Assembly (NCBI GenBank): GCA_002914805.1
Contig: JXTB01000159.1
Span: 499,910 to 563,909 of the forward strand
From: Parasponia andersonii
Lineage: Eukaryota; Streptophyta; Magnoliopsida; Rosales; Cannabaceae
Length of the DNA stretch: 64,000 bases
Reading direction: 5' to 3'
Shown: piece after piece, positions 11,097 to 22,495 of the stretch
Position numbering within the stretch: the stretch's first letter is position 1
Layout: the number at the start of each line of letters is the position of its first letter
The notes under the pieces: generated by a model
What the model was told of the DNA's origin: nothing
The model's input: the letters and a program-made list of their open reading frames with translations, nothing else
Databases searched by the model: none
Program-made: the position numbers and the translations under genes

Positions 11097-14045
11097 TTAT
11101 GGAAGAGAATTAGGTAATAAGATGATCTCTTGCTCGCACCGGCCGCAGATAAACACGTGAGGCACATCTTCACTATTCTGAATACCAACACACCGTGTAT
11201 GCTGCCAAGTCTCACAAATGTCACACGCGACCCTTCTTTCTCCATCGTCGTCTTTGGCCCCACAAGGACAATCCATAACACTTTCTTTGTTCACGTTAAT
11301 ATCATTACTGTTACTCGAACCATATGATCCATATAAGCACGTATGATTGGTTATGTCATTATTATCATTATTGTAATTATGATCTTTGTTACGAATACTT
11401 CCCTCAAAAACTAGCTTTTGACCAATTTCAGAAACCACCCCAAGAGCCAAATTAGTTCCCTTTGAGATGAAATTACGAATAGAATCCACAACTAAGTCCC
11501 TCAAGCCCCAGTAGATCTCTTTAAAGTTCCTTTCCACTTCTAGCTTCATCTCATCGACCGTGGCATTATTTTTTACCGTCATAAACTCATAAGGAGGCAA
11601 TAACATTGGCTTATTGACCGAGTTGACCCAATTACCTTCATCATAATGATCATTTCGTTGACTATTTTTCAACACTAATGTACAATACAAATTCAAATTC
11701 CCTTCCAAACCTAACTCTAATTTCGCGGGAAAATCTCCATGGTACTCTTTGATAAGATACTTGGAATCAAGGACAATCCGTACAGCCACCGGAATCGCCG
11801 AAAGAATATTCCCTCCATTTGAACTAATCAAATTATGATCTTTGAGAATGCACTTGTACAGAAAGAATATGTCCTTTATCAACTGAAATCTTGTGATTTT
11901 GTACCTTGAGTACTTTATTTTTGAGCCATTAACTATAAAATTATTACCTTCGTGACGATGGTTATGAAACACATTTGAAATGTCTTCTAAGCAATACTCA
12001 AGAACTTTTGTGACCGGATTTAAGCTTCGCCTCACCAAGTAATTCCCCACAATTTGATTCCCAAGCGATTTAAGCACAAAATCTAGTAAACCTGTATCTC
12101 CAATGTAGTTACGAGCCGCGTCCCTAACTTGTTGCCTCGAAACCCACCTAAACTGAGCTCTTTTAAGGGCTTCCACGATAACCCTAGTGGCCATTTCAAC
12201 TCTTTTAGGAGACCAACGACATGACGTTTCGACCAAGATTCCAGGGTTGTAAGACTCCATGTTGGAAGTATCGTTTGGTAGGTGGGACTTGAGCTCTAAC
12301 ATGAAGTGGAATAAGTCGCCAAGGGTGGTCAAAGATTGGTCCGAAAGTGTTTGGTACTTTGAAAAGATTAGAGGTAGGTCTCGGTTTGAAGGGCATAAAT
12401 AGTGGATAAGAAAGTTTAAGGGCATGCCTCGTAGGGCTTCAAGGGCTCTTTGGTACATGTTTTGGGTAACTGAGTAGGTTCCTCGCCCAAACTTGTAGCC
12501 CCATCGGCCGAACCATGACTCACCGTATGCTACGCCGTGAACTAACCTCAGGTCCATACCTTTCTTCTGGGAAATGTCACATAGACTCACTTTCCTACAA
12601 AAACATATATATCACACATATATACTAGAAGTTTTCCTGTTAATGTACTAGAAGTGATATATCTCTCATTACTTTTTATTTATTTTTTTGAATATCTCAT
12701 ATTGAGTTATAATAAAATAAAAATATGTACACATTAATAACCAATAGGGATGATCATCACAATTATATTGTGACAATATATACATCTCGTATATAAAAGA
12801 CTTACTACTCTTATTCCTTATGGTGATCATTACTACTAATAATGAGTAATAATAATCAATCAAACGAGGCCAATATTGTACGTAATTCTCTCTTAGATTT
12901 TTTTTTTTCCCCCCTTACGCTATCATAAATTCATAATTCTTGGATATTTATTTAGTTACGGTTTTATCTTTTTCCAGTGAAAATGAACTTTCAAGTGGGA
13001 AAGCCCAACCAACAAAATAAAGAATAGCTAGAAAAAGGGCCAAACTTTTTTCTTATTACTGTATATGATTTTTTACGTGGTTTTTTTTGACTAACTTGTT
13101 GTATGTGATTTTACATAATTTTTTTAATCTACATTAAGTGTGTTCTTTCAAAAGAAAAATATACCCAAAATTTTCAAAAGCCAACCTTACGCGTAATCCG
13201 GTGCATAAACGATCCCAAAACTCAAGAACGTGGCATCCAGCCAAGTCCGAACCAGTTTCCAGTCCATTAACACATAGCAAATGGCCAAACCCGTTCGAAT
13301 GAAACACACCATGCATGACGTGGCCCTGTGATTCTACAAAAATGTTGGACTTACTGCAATTTCCCGAGTCTCCCACCACCTGATCACTACCATTTCCTTT
13401 GCAGTTCAAACAAGCTGCTAACAGTGAATCCTTGGAAGGTAGCAAAAAATGATACTTCTTATTGCAAATCATGTGCTGCCCCCAGCCTGAACTATAATAT
13501 AAGTCACAATGCCAGAAGATTCGTAAAATGGAAAAAAAAAAAAAGGAAAAAAAGAAAAGAAAAAGAAAAGTCTTCTATAGTATATATTTCTAGCTCATGA
13601 CTAGCAATATATTTAAAAAAAATAAAATAAAAAATAAAAGAAAGATGTGACTTTGAGTAGAAATAATAAAATGGCATGTTATGTACTAGTATAAATTTTA
13701 TTATACTTTACCTACGTATTGGCATTGTCTGCAAGGATAATTAACTGTCGCACCAATAGGCTCTTCAATGACGAAAAGTAGGACATGAACAAGAGGTTGG
13801 TGATTGACTTCGAGCTGAAAGGACCAACAGGGCATTTCAGTGCCTAAATTACTCTCTAAATGCCCAAATTCAAGCAATGCCTTAACATTTTCCCGGAATG
13901 CACTCACGAATTCAACCGGGTAGCCATGCTCTCCGAAGCTCTTAAACCTAAAAACTCTCTCTCCTTTTTTCCTTTTCTTGCAACTAGTTAGGTCCAACTG
14001 AGACATAGCTCTTTGGCAACGAAAAGTGGGGAGTACCAAAACCAA
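11097..14045 (-). CDS. PHD-finger protein, MALE STERILITY 1/MMD1-like group
   Basis: Three exons on the minus strand, 14045-13712, 13486-13186 and 12594-11097, join in frame across GT-AG introns into 710 residues. The order is a basic N-terminal stretch (CKKRKKGER), the family's conserved YPCRQCQYVG/WGQHMICNKK block across the first junction, the RLVHGVAYGESWFGRWGYKF block early in exon 3, and a C-terminal PHD zinc finger (about 653-700) with CPCGAKDDDGERRVACDIC, WQHTRC and CGRC. All C4HC3 ligands are visible. Relatives such as Arabidopsis At1g33420 and MS1 are about 670-700 residues, so this is full length. Members are nuclear, bind histone tails or act in transcription, and several work in tapetum and pollen development. 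Which paralogue this is cannot be settled. The first ATG was used; a second is at residue 14. It is divergent from the MINDY gene. Confidence 0.92.
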
Positions 14046-15071
14046 AACGAGAAAGAAAGATGGATTGGTTGAGTTCTTATATGTAGAATATAGATAGGAA
14101 GATCAATTAAGGACTTCCAATATAATTAATGAGAATCCAAATCCAAACTTAATAGGGGATAATAACTATAACTACCTTAGATGTAGTACTACATTAATTT
14201 TTTTTTGTCCCACACAATTTGTGCCACAAAATAAAATTGGGATGAGAACCATAGGAGCCTTTATACTTGAGTTAATAGGCAAGCTCACTATATGCATGAT
14301 TTGTTTCAAAAATGGGGTGATATGCAAATCTTTCGCAGTGGCATATGCAATGAGTTGGTGTTTTAGAGTAAATAATTGGATCATGCAACTATTCTCCCAC
14401 CATTGGATTTGGGCATCCCTTTGTGCTCCACCAATTTCTATGGTCAGCTGGGATTTGCTTTTGTTTTATCTTATAAGGAATAGGCCTAGAATGCAAAAAA
14501 CCTTGGCCAACTACCCTCCTGGGGCATATCTCTACTTCTACCACTCTTTCTTTTCTTTTCTTTTTTTTTTTTTTAACGGGATATTTACTTAGAAATGTGA
14601 GATATGTATTTTAGAATGGTTTTTCGGCACCATTGGTTCTTAATCTGTTTGGTAAGGAAGAAATTGGTCTCAAATGTTTTCTTCCTTTTTAATGACACTT
14701 TCAAATCCCAAACGTTATTGTGAGTAACAATTTAGTCTTTTCCATCCAAAGTCTATTAATCCATCATGTGCATCTCATGTGGAATTTTTGAAAGGGATAT
14801 CGAATGGAATAAAACTAAAGTCCACCATTTGTGACTTTCTTCTTTAGTTGCACTACAAGAATAATGTTGATGAACGACAGATAAATCTTTGACATGTTAC
14901 TAAAAAATAAGATGAGATGACAACAGTTAATAATCTTTATTGTTTACCTCAAAAAGGACAACAATTCTAAATTTTAATGTAAAAAAGACATTGTTACTTG
15001 TACATGCAGCATTAAGAATTACATTCCAAATAACAAAACACAACGCCCTACGCTTTGTGTAATAAAGCATA
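14046..15071. promoter_or_regulatory. Divergent intergenic region upstream of the PHD gene
   Basis: About 1 kb of unique-looking sequence between the PHD start codon and the duplicated MINDY promoter. It must contain the PHD promoter. No motif could be assigned with confidence. Open frames here on both strands lack coding features. Confidence 0.4.
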
Positions 15072-15841
15072 GTAAATCTAATTGACTTTTATATAACTTG
15101 ACGTTTAAAGTGCACTTGTTATAAAATATTTCTTACCTTACCCATTACACCAAGTTGTGCAATGTAGATACCAACTCCACCACACTCATTATTATGTAGA
15201 GCAACAATTTTTCGTTAGACACCTGATTAGTTGTGCCCCTTTGATCTTTGAGACCATGAATATCTAGGCAATTAACCTTTAATATTGCTTACTAGTCATT
15301 AGTTTAGTTTCAATTACAATTTTTTTTTTCCTTACCTTAATAGGACATCTTGTTTTAGATTAATATAAAAGATATTCTTCCTAAAAAAAGGTAAATAAAA
15401 TATCACCAAATAATATTCATTGTCGCTTCATATTTTGTCATAATTTTTTCCACGAGTTCCAACAAACTCATTTCCTAATATAAAACATTACAAAACATTT
15501 AATTTTTGTAAGCAAAATAAAAATTAATTACAATAAATATAAAAAAAACTTGGATCAAGATCACTTGTCCAATTCCCTAAAAAAGAAAATCACAAGTGAA
15601 AAATTCCATGTATTTATGCTTAATTATTTATATGACGTCAAAATACAAGTGGCTAGACACAAATTAGTACACGATTTTTTACGACTAATCTTAATACAAA
15701 AACGTATAGTAGCGGAAATTCAAAATAAGGAAAAGAAAAAGAAAAAAAAAAAAAAAGGAAAAAACTTTGGCGTTTCCGTCGAACGAAAATGAGGGAAACA
15801 TATTAACGCTCTAATATCTTGCTCTTTGCCAATCTCCCACT

Positions 15842-15878
<37 letters not shown>

Positions 15879-15968
15879 TTCTCTCTCTAGAAGAAAAAAA
15901 TAACAGTAATAATAACGAAAAGGCGAAAAAGCTCGAAGAAGCTTTGGTGGTGCTGATCAAGTTCAACC
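15072..15968 (+). promoter_or_regulatory. MINDY gene promoter and 5' leader (downstream duplicate)
   Basis: This is the block immediately 5' of the MINDY start codon, repeated in the same orientation at 9284-10268. It ends with a long (CT)n tract at about 15846-15880, typical of plant 5' leaders, then AAGCTCGAAGAAGC and GCTGATCAAGTTCAACC before ATG at 15969. An 80-codon frame here is not coding. Confidence 0.65.
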
Positions 15969-18900
15969 ATGGCGTCGTCTTCGTCGGAGGAACAGATTCA
16001 GGAACCGCAGCAGCCGGCGCCGGCGTCGGTGAAGGAGTGCGTTCACAAGACCAAAGTCATTCAATTCTTGGGCAGAACCACGCCTATCATCCTCCAAAAC
16101 GACAATGGCCCTTGCCCTCTCCTCGCCATATGTATTAATTCCTTCCCTCTCTATATCTATATTCATATATCTATTTATCTATGTTGCTAGGGTTTCGATA
16201 TATCGGTTTTGTGTATTTGGTTGAGGAAAAGCGGGAAATGAGGAAATTGAGAAAGCGGAATTTGTGATTTTTAGGTTTTGAAATGGTTGAATTAGGAGGA
16301 GTTGTAATGAGTTGGCTTCTTTTTTTTTTTTTTTTTTTTTGAAATGAATGATTCGGAATCTTGCTTTCTTTTAGATTTTTTTTGCGGTTTCTCGGCAACC
16401 AAGCGGATTAAATTGTTCTCAACTCGTCGCCTTATACGGGAAATTGATTCATTTTTAGGTTCTTGTTGTGCTTGATTGCTTTCAAACGTTTTGTAGTGGT
16501 GTTTTGGATCTGTTTGGATTCCAATAACTCTGCAATTGTTTTGTGCGAATTGGTACCGCGAAAGCTGAAACAAACAGAGTGAGATTCTTATTTTTGGCTG
16601 TTAGGTGAAACGTGCATTGTTTTGTTGTCTAATGAAACGAGAGTCTACTTGAATTTACCATAATTGTTGTATTTGGCACTCTTTAGAATGAAAATTGGCA
16701 CTCTTCCGTTGGGAACTTTTGTAATAATGTTTTGGTATTCTTGTAATTTTAGTATTACTTGGGTCTATGTAGCAATTAAATTTTGGGAAAAGAAACTCGC
16801 TTTCGTTTTTTTATATTTGTGTTTGGGGTTCCTACAGGTAATGTTCTTCTGCTCAAGAACAACTTCAATTTGAGTCCAGATACGACTGAAGTGTCGCAGG
16901 AGAAATTGCTCTCGCTCGTTGCGGAACGATTAATTGATTCAAATAGTAATAACAATGTAATAAGTAATAAATTGCTTTTTCGTTGTCTTTGATGTTAATC
17001 ATTTCTAGGTTTTTATTGAGGTTCACTACTTCTCTGTTTACTGTGTTGTAGGATAAAGATGAGGGTTATGCTGAGAATCAACAGCAGAACATTGCTGATG
17101 CCATTGATCTGCTTCCCCGACTTGCAACTGGGATCGATGTAAATATAAAATTCAAGAGGTTATATACATACGTTTATTCTTTTACTCATTGTTACTTTTA
17201 ATTCTCTATTTTCTAGTTCTGATTTAGATTTACATGATGGTTGCAGAATAGGAGACTTTGAGTTTACTCCAGAATGTGCGATATTTGATTTGTTGGATAT
17301 TCCACTGTATCATGGTTGGATAGTTGATTCCCAGGTTTGCTCTTTCACTTTTTGATCTGTTACCTTTTTGAATGACTTAGTAAAAAGTACCCCAGTCCAC
17401 ATTCTAATTTGGTTATTGAAAAGTTTCTGATGTCGTGTGTAATTTTCTTCGCATGTTTTAACTTTTTATAGGTTTTACTACTTGTCTCTACTGTTTTTAC
17501 TCACTTACTGGCCTTGCTTATTTAGTGAACTGAAAAGTTTCTTTGGTACTCGTTCATGTGCACCTATAGGGACTTAAATCAGTCATGTCTTTGACTCAAG
17601 TTGCAAATAAATAGTGACTTTTAGTCCTCTATGTAGCCTTCTGATGGCCTTTTTTTTGGACTGATTTCATCCTAGCTTATTGAGTTTAGCAGAAATAATT
17701 GGGCACTTGGTTTTCTTTCTTTAATTTACATTTGATTGAGTGGCTTTTAAACTGTTTATTTGAAGGCGAATGTGCATAACTTCAGTGATTTGTGTTTAGA
17801 TCTTCTCATAAATTCAAAGTATAACTGATGATTTATTAAAACTGAAAAGTAGTTTTCAGAATCTATTTTGTAGTTGATGGTTTTATCAATTTCAACATGG
17901 TTAGTTTAGCATCTAATGATCTACATCTGGCTGTTTGAGTAATTTCTGCATTGGTAGACAGCATATTGATGGACTTCTATAATTCTTTTGTTTTTTAATT
18001 GAAAGTCATTTTATTGTTTTGGTATCTTTTATGATTGAATCCTATTTAGAGCATCTGTTGGACTTTTTCAATTTGGTATTACTTCATGGTTTTCTTGGTT
18101 TGGTAGTCAATTTACTTATGCATGCTTCCCAGGACAATGAAACTGCCAATGCAATTGGATCAAAGTCTTATAATGCGCTAATGGAGGAGCTTGTTGCGCT
18201 CGAAACACGAAATGAGAGAGAATATAAAAATGTTCCTGAAGAAGATTGTGTTGATTTTGCTGCTGCAACAACTGCAACTCTGGGTGTCCCTTCTCCATGC
18301 CTTTCAAAAGCTAGATCTTTTGATGATTCTCCACACTTAGACTCCGATCACCAAAATGCAAGAAAAGGGGACCTTGAAGAGGAAGCAGAGTTGTTGAGAG
18401 CTTTGAAATTGTCCGAGTCTGAACTGCTGCCTTCGTTTGTAGCTGATGTTAATAAAGGGGCTGTGTCTTTCTGTTCAGATGAAAGTACACATCTTGAGAA
18501 GATTGTGCCTGTAGGTTTTGTAGATACGTTAGAGAAGCGTGTTTTTGAAAATAGTACTTTCCATAAGTCAGACTTATCCGTATCAGATGACTGCAATGCC
18601 TCCAGGAATGAAAGTGATGATATGATGTGTTTTGGAAGTACTCCAGAGCAAGCTTTGTATTCATTTTCAAAGGCCAATGAAGTAAATAGTTTTGATCCCC
18701 AAACTTATGTCGAACCAGAAAAGCACGCTTCTGTTGTTGATGTGGTTGAGAAGAAAAGTGTTGATGCACTTGTCCCGGCAGAAAATTCTGTTTCTCTTTC
18801 TCCTGGAAGAAATACTGCATCTGCAGACGAGCAGCATCAGGATGTTTCACGAAACAGTGGAAAATGTGATAATAGCTCCAATTCTGCCGTTGATGTCCAT

Positions 18901-21580
18901 GAGACTGCCGATAAGAAAATTGAATACTGCTTAACAGATTTAACATCCTTATCAGCATCAAATGCAGATTTGCATTCGGATTCATCCAGTGACCGGATGC
19001 AGCAGATTGATGCATCAGAAACTTTGACTTCAAGTGTTGATGGAAGTGAGCCCATTTATGAAGGGGAGGAATGTATTTTGGAGTCAGGGCCTACAGTTTT
19101 TGAAGACCCAGAACCAATATATGAAGGTGAAGTGGTTCTTGCTAATCAAGCTGACAAAAGCACATTAGATTCAAGTTCAAAGGATGAAATTACTCCTCAA
19201 GCAGGTTAGCAAAGCTCACTATAAAATAATTAAGAAAGTTGTTTGTAGACGGATTGCCTCTCATGTAACTTTCTATATATATATATATATATTCATGAAT
19301 GAGTATATTCTGAACAAGTTTCTCTCTTTGTATTGGCTATAGGGGAACTGATCAGGAATTTTTTGAAGAGCAATGCTAGTCAATTGACTTTCTATGGGTA
19401 TAGAATTGCAATTTGAAATTTTAAGTTTCTCTGTATTGTGGCTGGCGTCTAGAAGTTCTCTGATCCTATTATTGTTATAATTTTTTTTAATGTTTATGTA
19501 GCCTTTTCTGCTTACAAGAGGGTCTTAAAGAGCGTGAGCTATGTGTCTTTTTCCGTAATAATCACTTCAGCACCATGTTTAAGGTCAGTAGTAGATTATG
19601 CTTTTCTTTTGTGTAATTGTTGATATTGCTTCACATAAACAGAAAACTGAATGTATCTATTTATGAAGAAGTTCTGAAAAACTCCCTTTGGTTATTCTTA
19701 AAAGCGTTGTTTAATAGTCTCTGAATATCTATAGCCCGAGTAATATTGTAGTCATACCATGTACAGTTTAATGGCGAGCTCTATCTTTTGGCTACGGACC
19801 AAGGGTACATAAATCAGCCTGATTTGGTATGGGAGAAGCTAAATGAGGTGCGATCTACAGTTCCCTTGTATGAATTGTTGTTATTGATCAAGTTTTTGTA
19901 GCTTAGGCACTGATATCAGACAAAATCAGATTGAATGCTAAAATTTCATCTATGAAAGCAGTTAATTTATGGAAAATATGTGGCAAAAAATAGAATTTCT
20001 TGTTATGTTCTAGCTTATGTTCTTGCACTTCTTGGTGGGCCATTCCTAAAACAGCCTTATGGTCTGATATTTTTGCAAAAGTTTATGTCAGTTGAGAGAA
20101 AAAGGCTATGTTTCTTAATGAAAAAAACAGTGAACAGTGATGGCAGAAATATGTTCTACAGTTCCAGCGGTACTTTGGTCTATGGTGGGGTTGATAGATT
20201 ATTATTATTATTATTGTTTTCTGGTTTCAATACTTTTGATCCAAAAGGTTACATTTAGATTTTCATAACAAAATTGCACTGTTTGTACCTGGAAATGGAA
20301 ATCAAAAAATAAAGCTGACTCTTGTTTTCAATTGGGGGAAGGATGCTCTTAAAAATTGTAGGCAACTGGTCATAAGGTTTAAGGTTGATATTTCTAGGTA
20401 GTGTTTTATGGTTTTTAATGCTGCTGCTTCTCCTATTTTTTAAGTAGTTTTCTAACTACAATTCCTTATGTTTTCAGGTTAATGGGGATACCTTATTTAT
20501 GACTGGCAACTTTAAGGAATTTAAGGTAGAAAACCACACAAATGACACTTGGGATGAACATAATGCCATGACCAGCACTGCAGTATGTGTTTGTACCTGA
20601 GAATTGAGACGTGTGTGTGATAGATAATTGCTTCTGTTTTACAATTTGAACTTTACGTATTTCAGGACTACATTGCAAGCATCGATAGTGCAGCACAAGC
20701 AGGCTTGGATATAAAGTAATCTTCTGAACTTTTGTTGGTTTGTATTTAACTTTTGTCGCAAAACATTAGTGATAGTGTCTCCTCGTCTCTCTTCTCTTTT
20801 CTATTGGTTGAGTTAGTAATATTGTCTCCTTGTTTGAATATTGGATCACACTGTTGCTCTATGTGCCTTTTTACTGTAAACTTCATTGCATGTAACTAAC
20901 TAGGTAACAGATATAGTAGCATTCATGAAAGAAAAGTTGTAAATTTTGTGTTTTGAAAGAGATAAAGATGAGATGTATAAAGTGTATGCCTTATAAACAC
21001 ACGTCTTGGGAGTACCGATCTCATGCATTTATTCTAAAGCAATGATTGGGGCCAGTTTTTATTGAGTTCTGACAGAACAATATGAATTTCCTCTTAAGAG
21101 GGAACTTTTGAGGAAATCTGGTCGACGCTTGATCTGAAACAAATCTCCTTTGGCTTTCTTTGTCTCCTTTGTTTTCACTCTTGATTATACGTTAGATACT
21201 TTCAGTTGTCAGTTTCCCACTGCGTGTTCTACTCGAAGTCTTTTTTACTTCAGATCATTGAAGTGCTATGTTTTGGCAGTTCCGATTTGCAACTGGCAAT
21301 AGCTCTTCAGCAACAGGAGTTTGATCAACAGCCACAGCGTCAAAATGGGCAGCAACAAACTGTTAGTGGCAATTCAAGGCTGGTTACAGGTCCTCAGGTA
21401 AATTTTATCTCCTTTATTATTTTATCGTTCAGTGTAAAACCTTGTGTTTGCCTATGATATATGGAAGCAATTGTTTTTGCAAACTGTGGATTGCAGGGGC
21501 CAAGAAACAGTGGCAGAAATTCGTTGCCAGTGCCTTCTAGGCCTGAACCTAAACCAAAAGACAAGTGTGCGATAATGTGA
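15969..21580 (+). CDS. MINDY-type deubiquitinase (FAM63/DUF544 family)
   Basis: Twelve exons join in frame: 15969-16131, 16838-16956, 17052-17158, 17247-17334, 18133-19204, 19343-19397, 19502-19583, 19767-19847, 20478-20582, 20666-20715, 21280-21397, 21497-21580, giving 707 residues. MINDY enzymes are cysteine proteases that cut Lys48-linked polyubiquitin. QNDNGPCPLLAIC supplies the oxyanion Gln43 and nucleophile Cys49, with the same 6-residue spacing as human MINDY-1; NNHFSTMF supplies His556. DLQLAIALQQQE (643-654) is an MIU-like ubiquitin-binding helix. The protein ends CAIM, a prenylation box. Exon 5 alone encodes 357 residues of mostly acidic, low-complexity sequence between the Cys and His parts, including two EPIYEGE repeats (465 and 486). 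All catalytic elements are present, so activity is expected. A likely poly(A) signal AATAAA lies at 21686-21691. Confidence 0.93.
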
Positions 21581-22139
21581 TTTATGTAGGAACGAAGTTT
21601 CAGAGTTTGTTTTGTAAATGGTTTTAATGATCCGCCGAATCGAATTCTATTCAGCGTATATGTGATTTTAGAGTTCTTGACTGTAAATAAAGTCGTGTTT
21701 CAATGCCTAGATGCACAAGCATTTTTTTTTTTTTTTTTTTTTAAGAACGAATATGTGGGTAGGTCCTCTTCAAAATTTGGGACAAATTCAACGAAGGATT
21801 GGAATTCAAGGATTGGGCTGTTTTTCAGAACGTTGGAATACCATGGTCAGTGTAGACTGTAACCCATGGGCTGCGCCTGGGCAGCCCAGTCTTTTGTCAT
21901 GAATTAGCCTGTCCACCAATTTTTTCACATAATGCAAGGGGCGTCTTCCAGAAATCCAGGCCCCACGGTGTTAAAAGTTAAAAAATCCCGCAGTGGCTCA
22001 ATTTTTTAAAAGTTCCCAATTGATTTAGAGAAATATCAATTTTTTCACATCATGAAGTAACTTGTTAGCCTGTCCATGCAATTTTTTCCCGTTATGCTAG
22101 GGGTTTTTTTTTAATAGAAATCCAGTTAAAAATTGAAAA
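21581..22139. other. 3' flank of the MINDY gene
   Basis: Contains AATAAA at 21686 and a long T run at about 21722. Short frames here are not coding. Confidence 0.5.
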
Positions 22140-22495
22140 ATTCTGGGTTTATATTTTGTAAAATTTCCGAATTGATTTAGAATAATATTATTTTTTAAAT
22201 TTTTTTTTAAGAATAATATCACTTTTAATAAATATTTGAAAAATGTCATTTTTTAACATTTGTACTTTTTTGTGATACTCAAGTTAACTAGTTAGATTAT
22301 TTTGAGTAACCAATTTAGTTACTTGAAGTAACCAATTAAGTTTCCTCAGTAAGTTGGCAAGTTATCTCAATATCTCATCAACTAATAAAAAGTGATACAA
22401 GTTATCTCAATATCTCACCAACTAATAAAAAGTAGTATTTTCTAAATATTTTTGAAAGTGGTATTTTTCTAATTAAATCCAGAATTTTTTTTTTT
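22140..22495. repeat. MITE-like inverted repeat, family M copy
   Basis: The left part (GAATTGATTTAGAATAATA, then TTTGAAAAATGTCATTTTT) is roughly inverted on the right (TATTTTTGAAAGTGGTATTT, then CTAATTAAATCC). The core carries ACTTGAAGTAACC and matches 6880-7150. Within it, AAGTTATCTCAATATCTCA followed by CAACTAATAAAAAGT is tandemly doubled at about 22360-22432. Confidence 0.55.

Noticed and set aside
14221..14592. 123-codon frame upstream of MINDY
   Set aside because: It has no recognisable domain, no splice-consistent extension, and ends in a poly-T encoded Phe run.
18449..19033. 194-codon minus-strand frame
   Set aside because: It lies entirely inside MINDY exon 5 on the other strand, where the sense frame has clear family content and correct splice joins.
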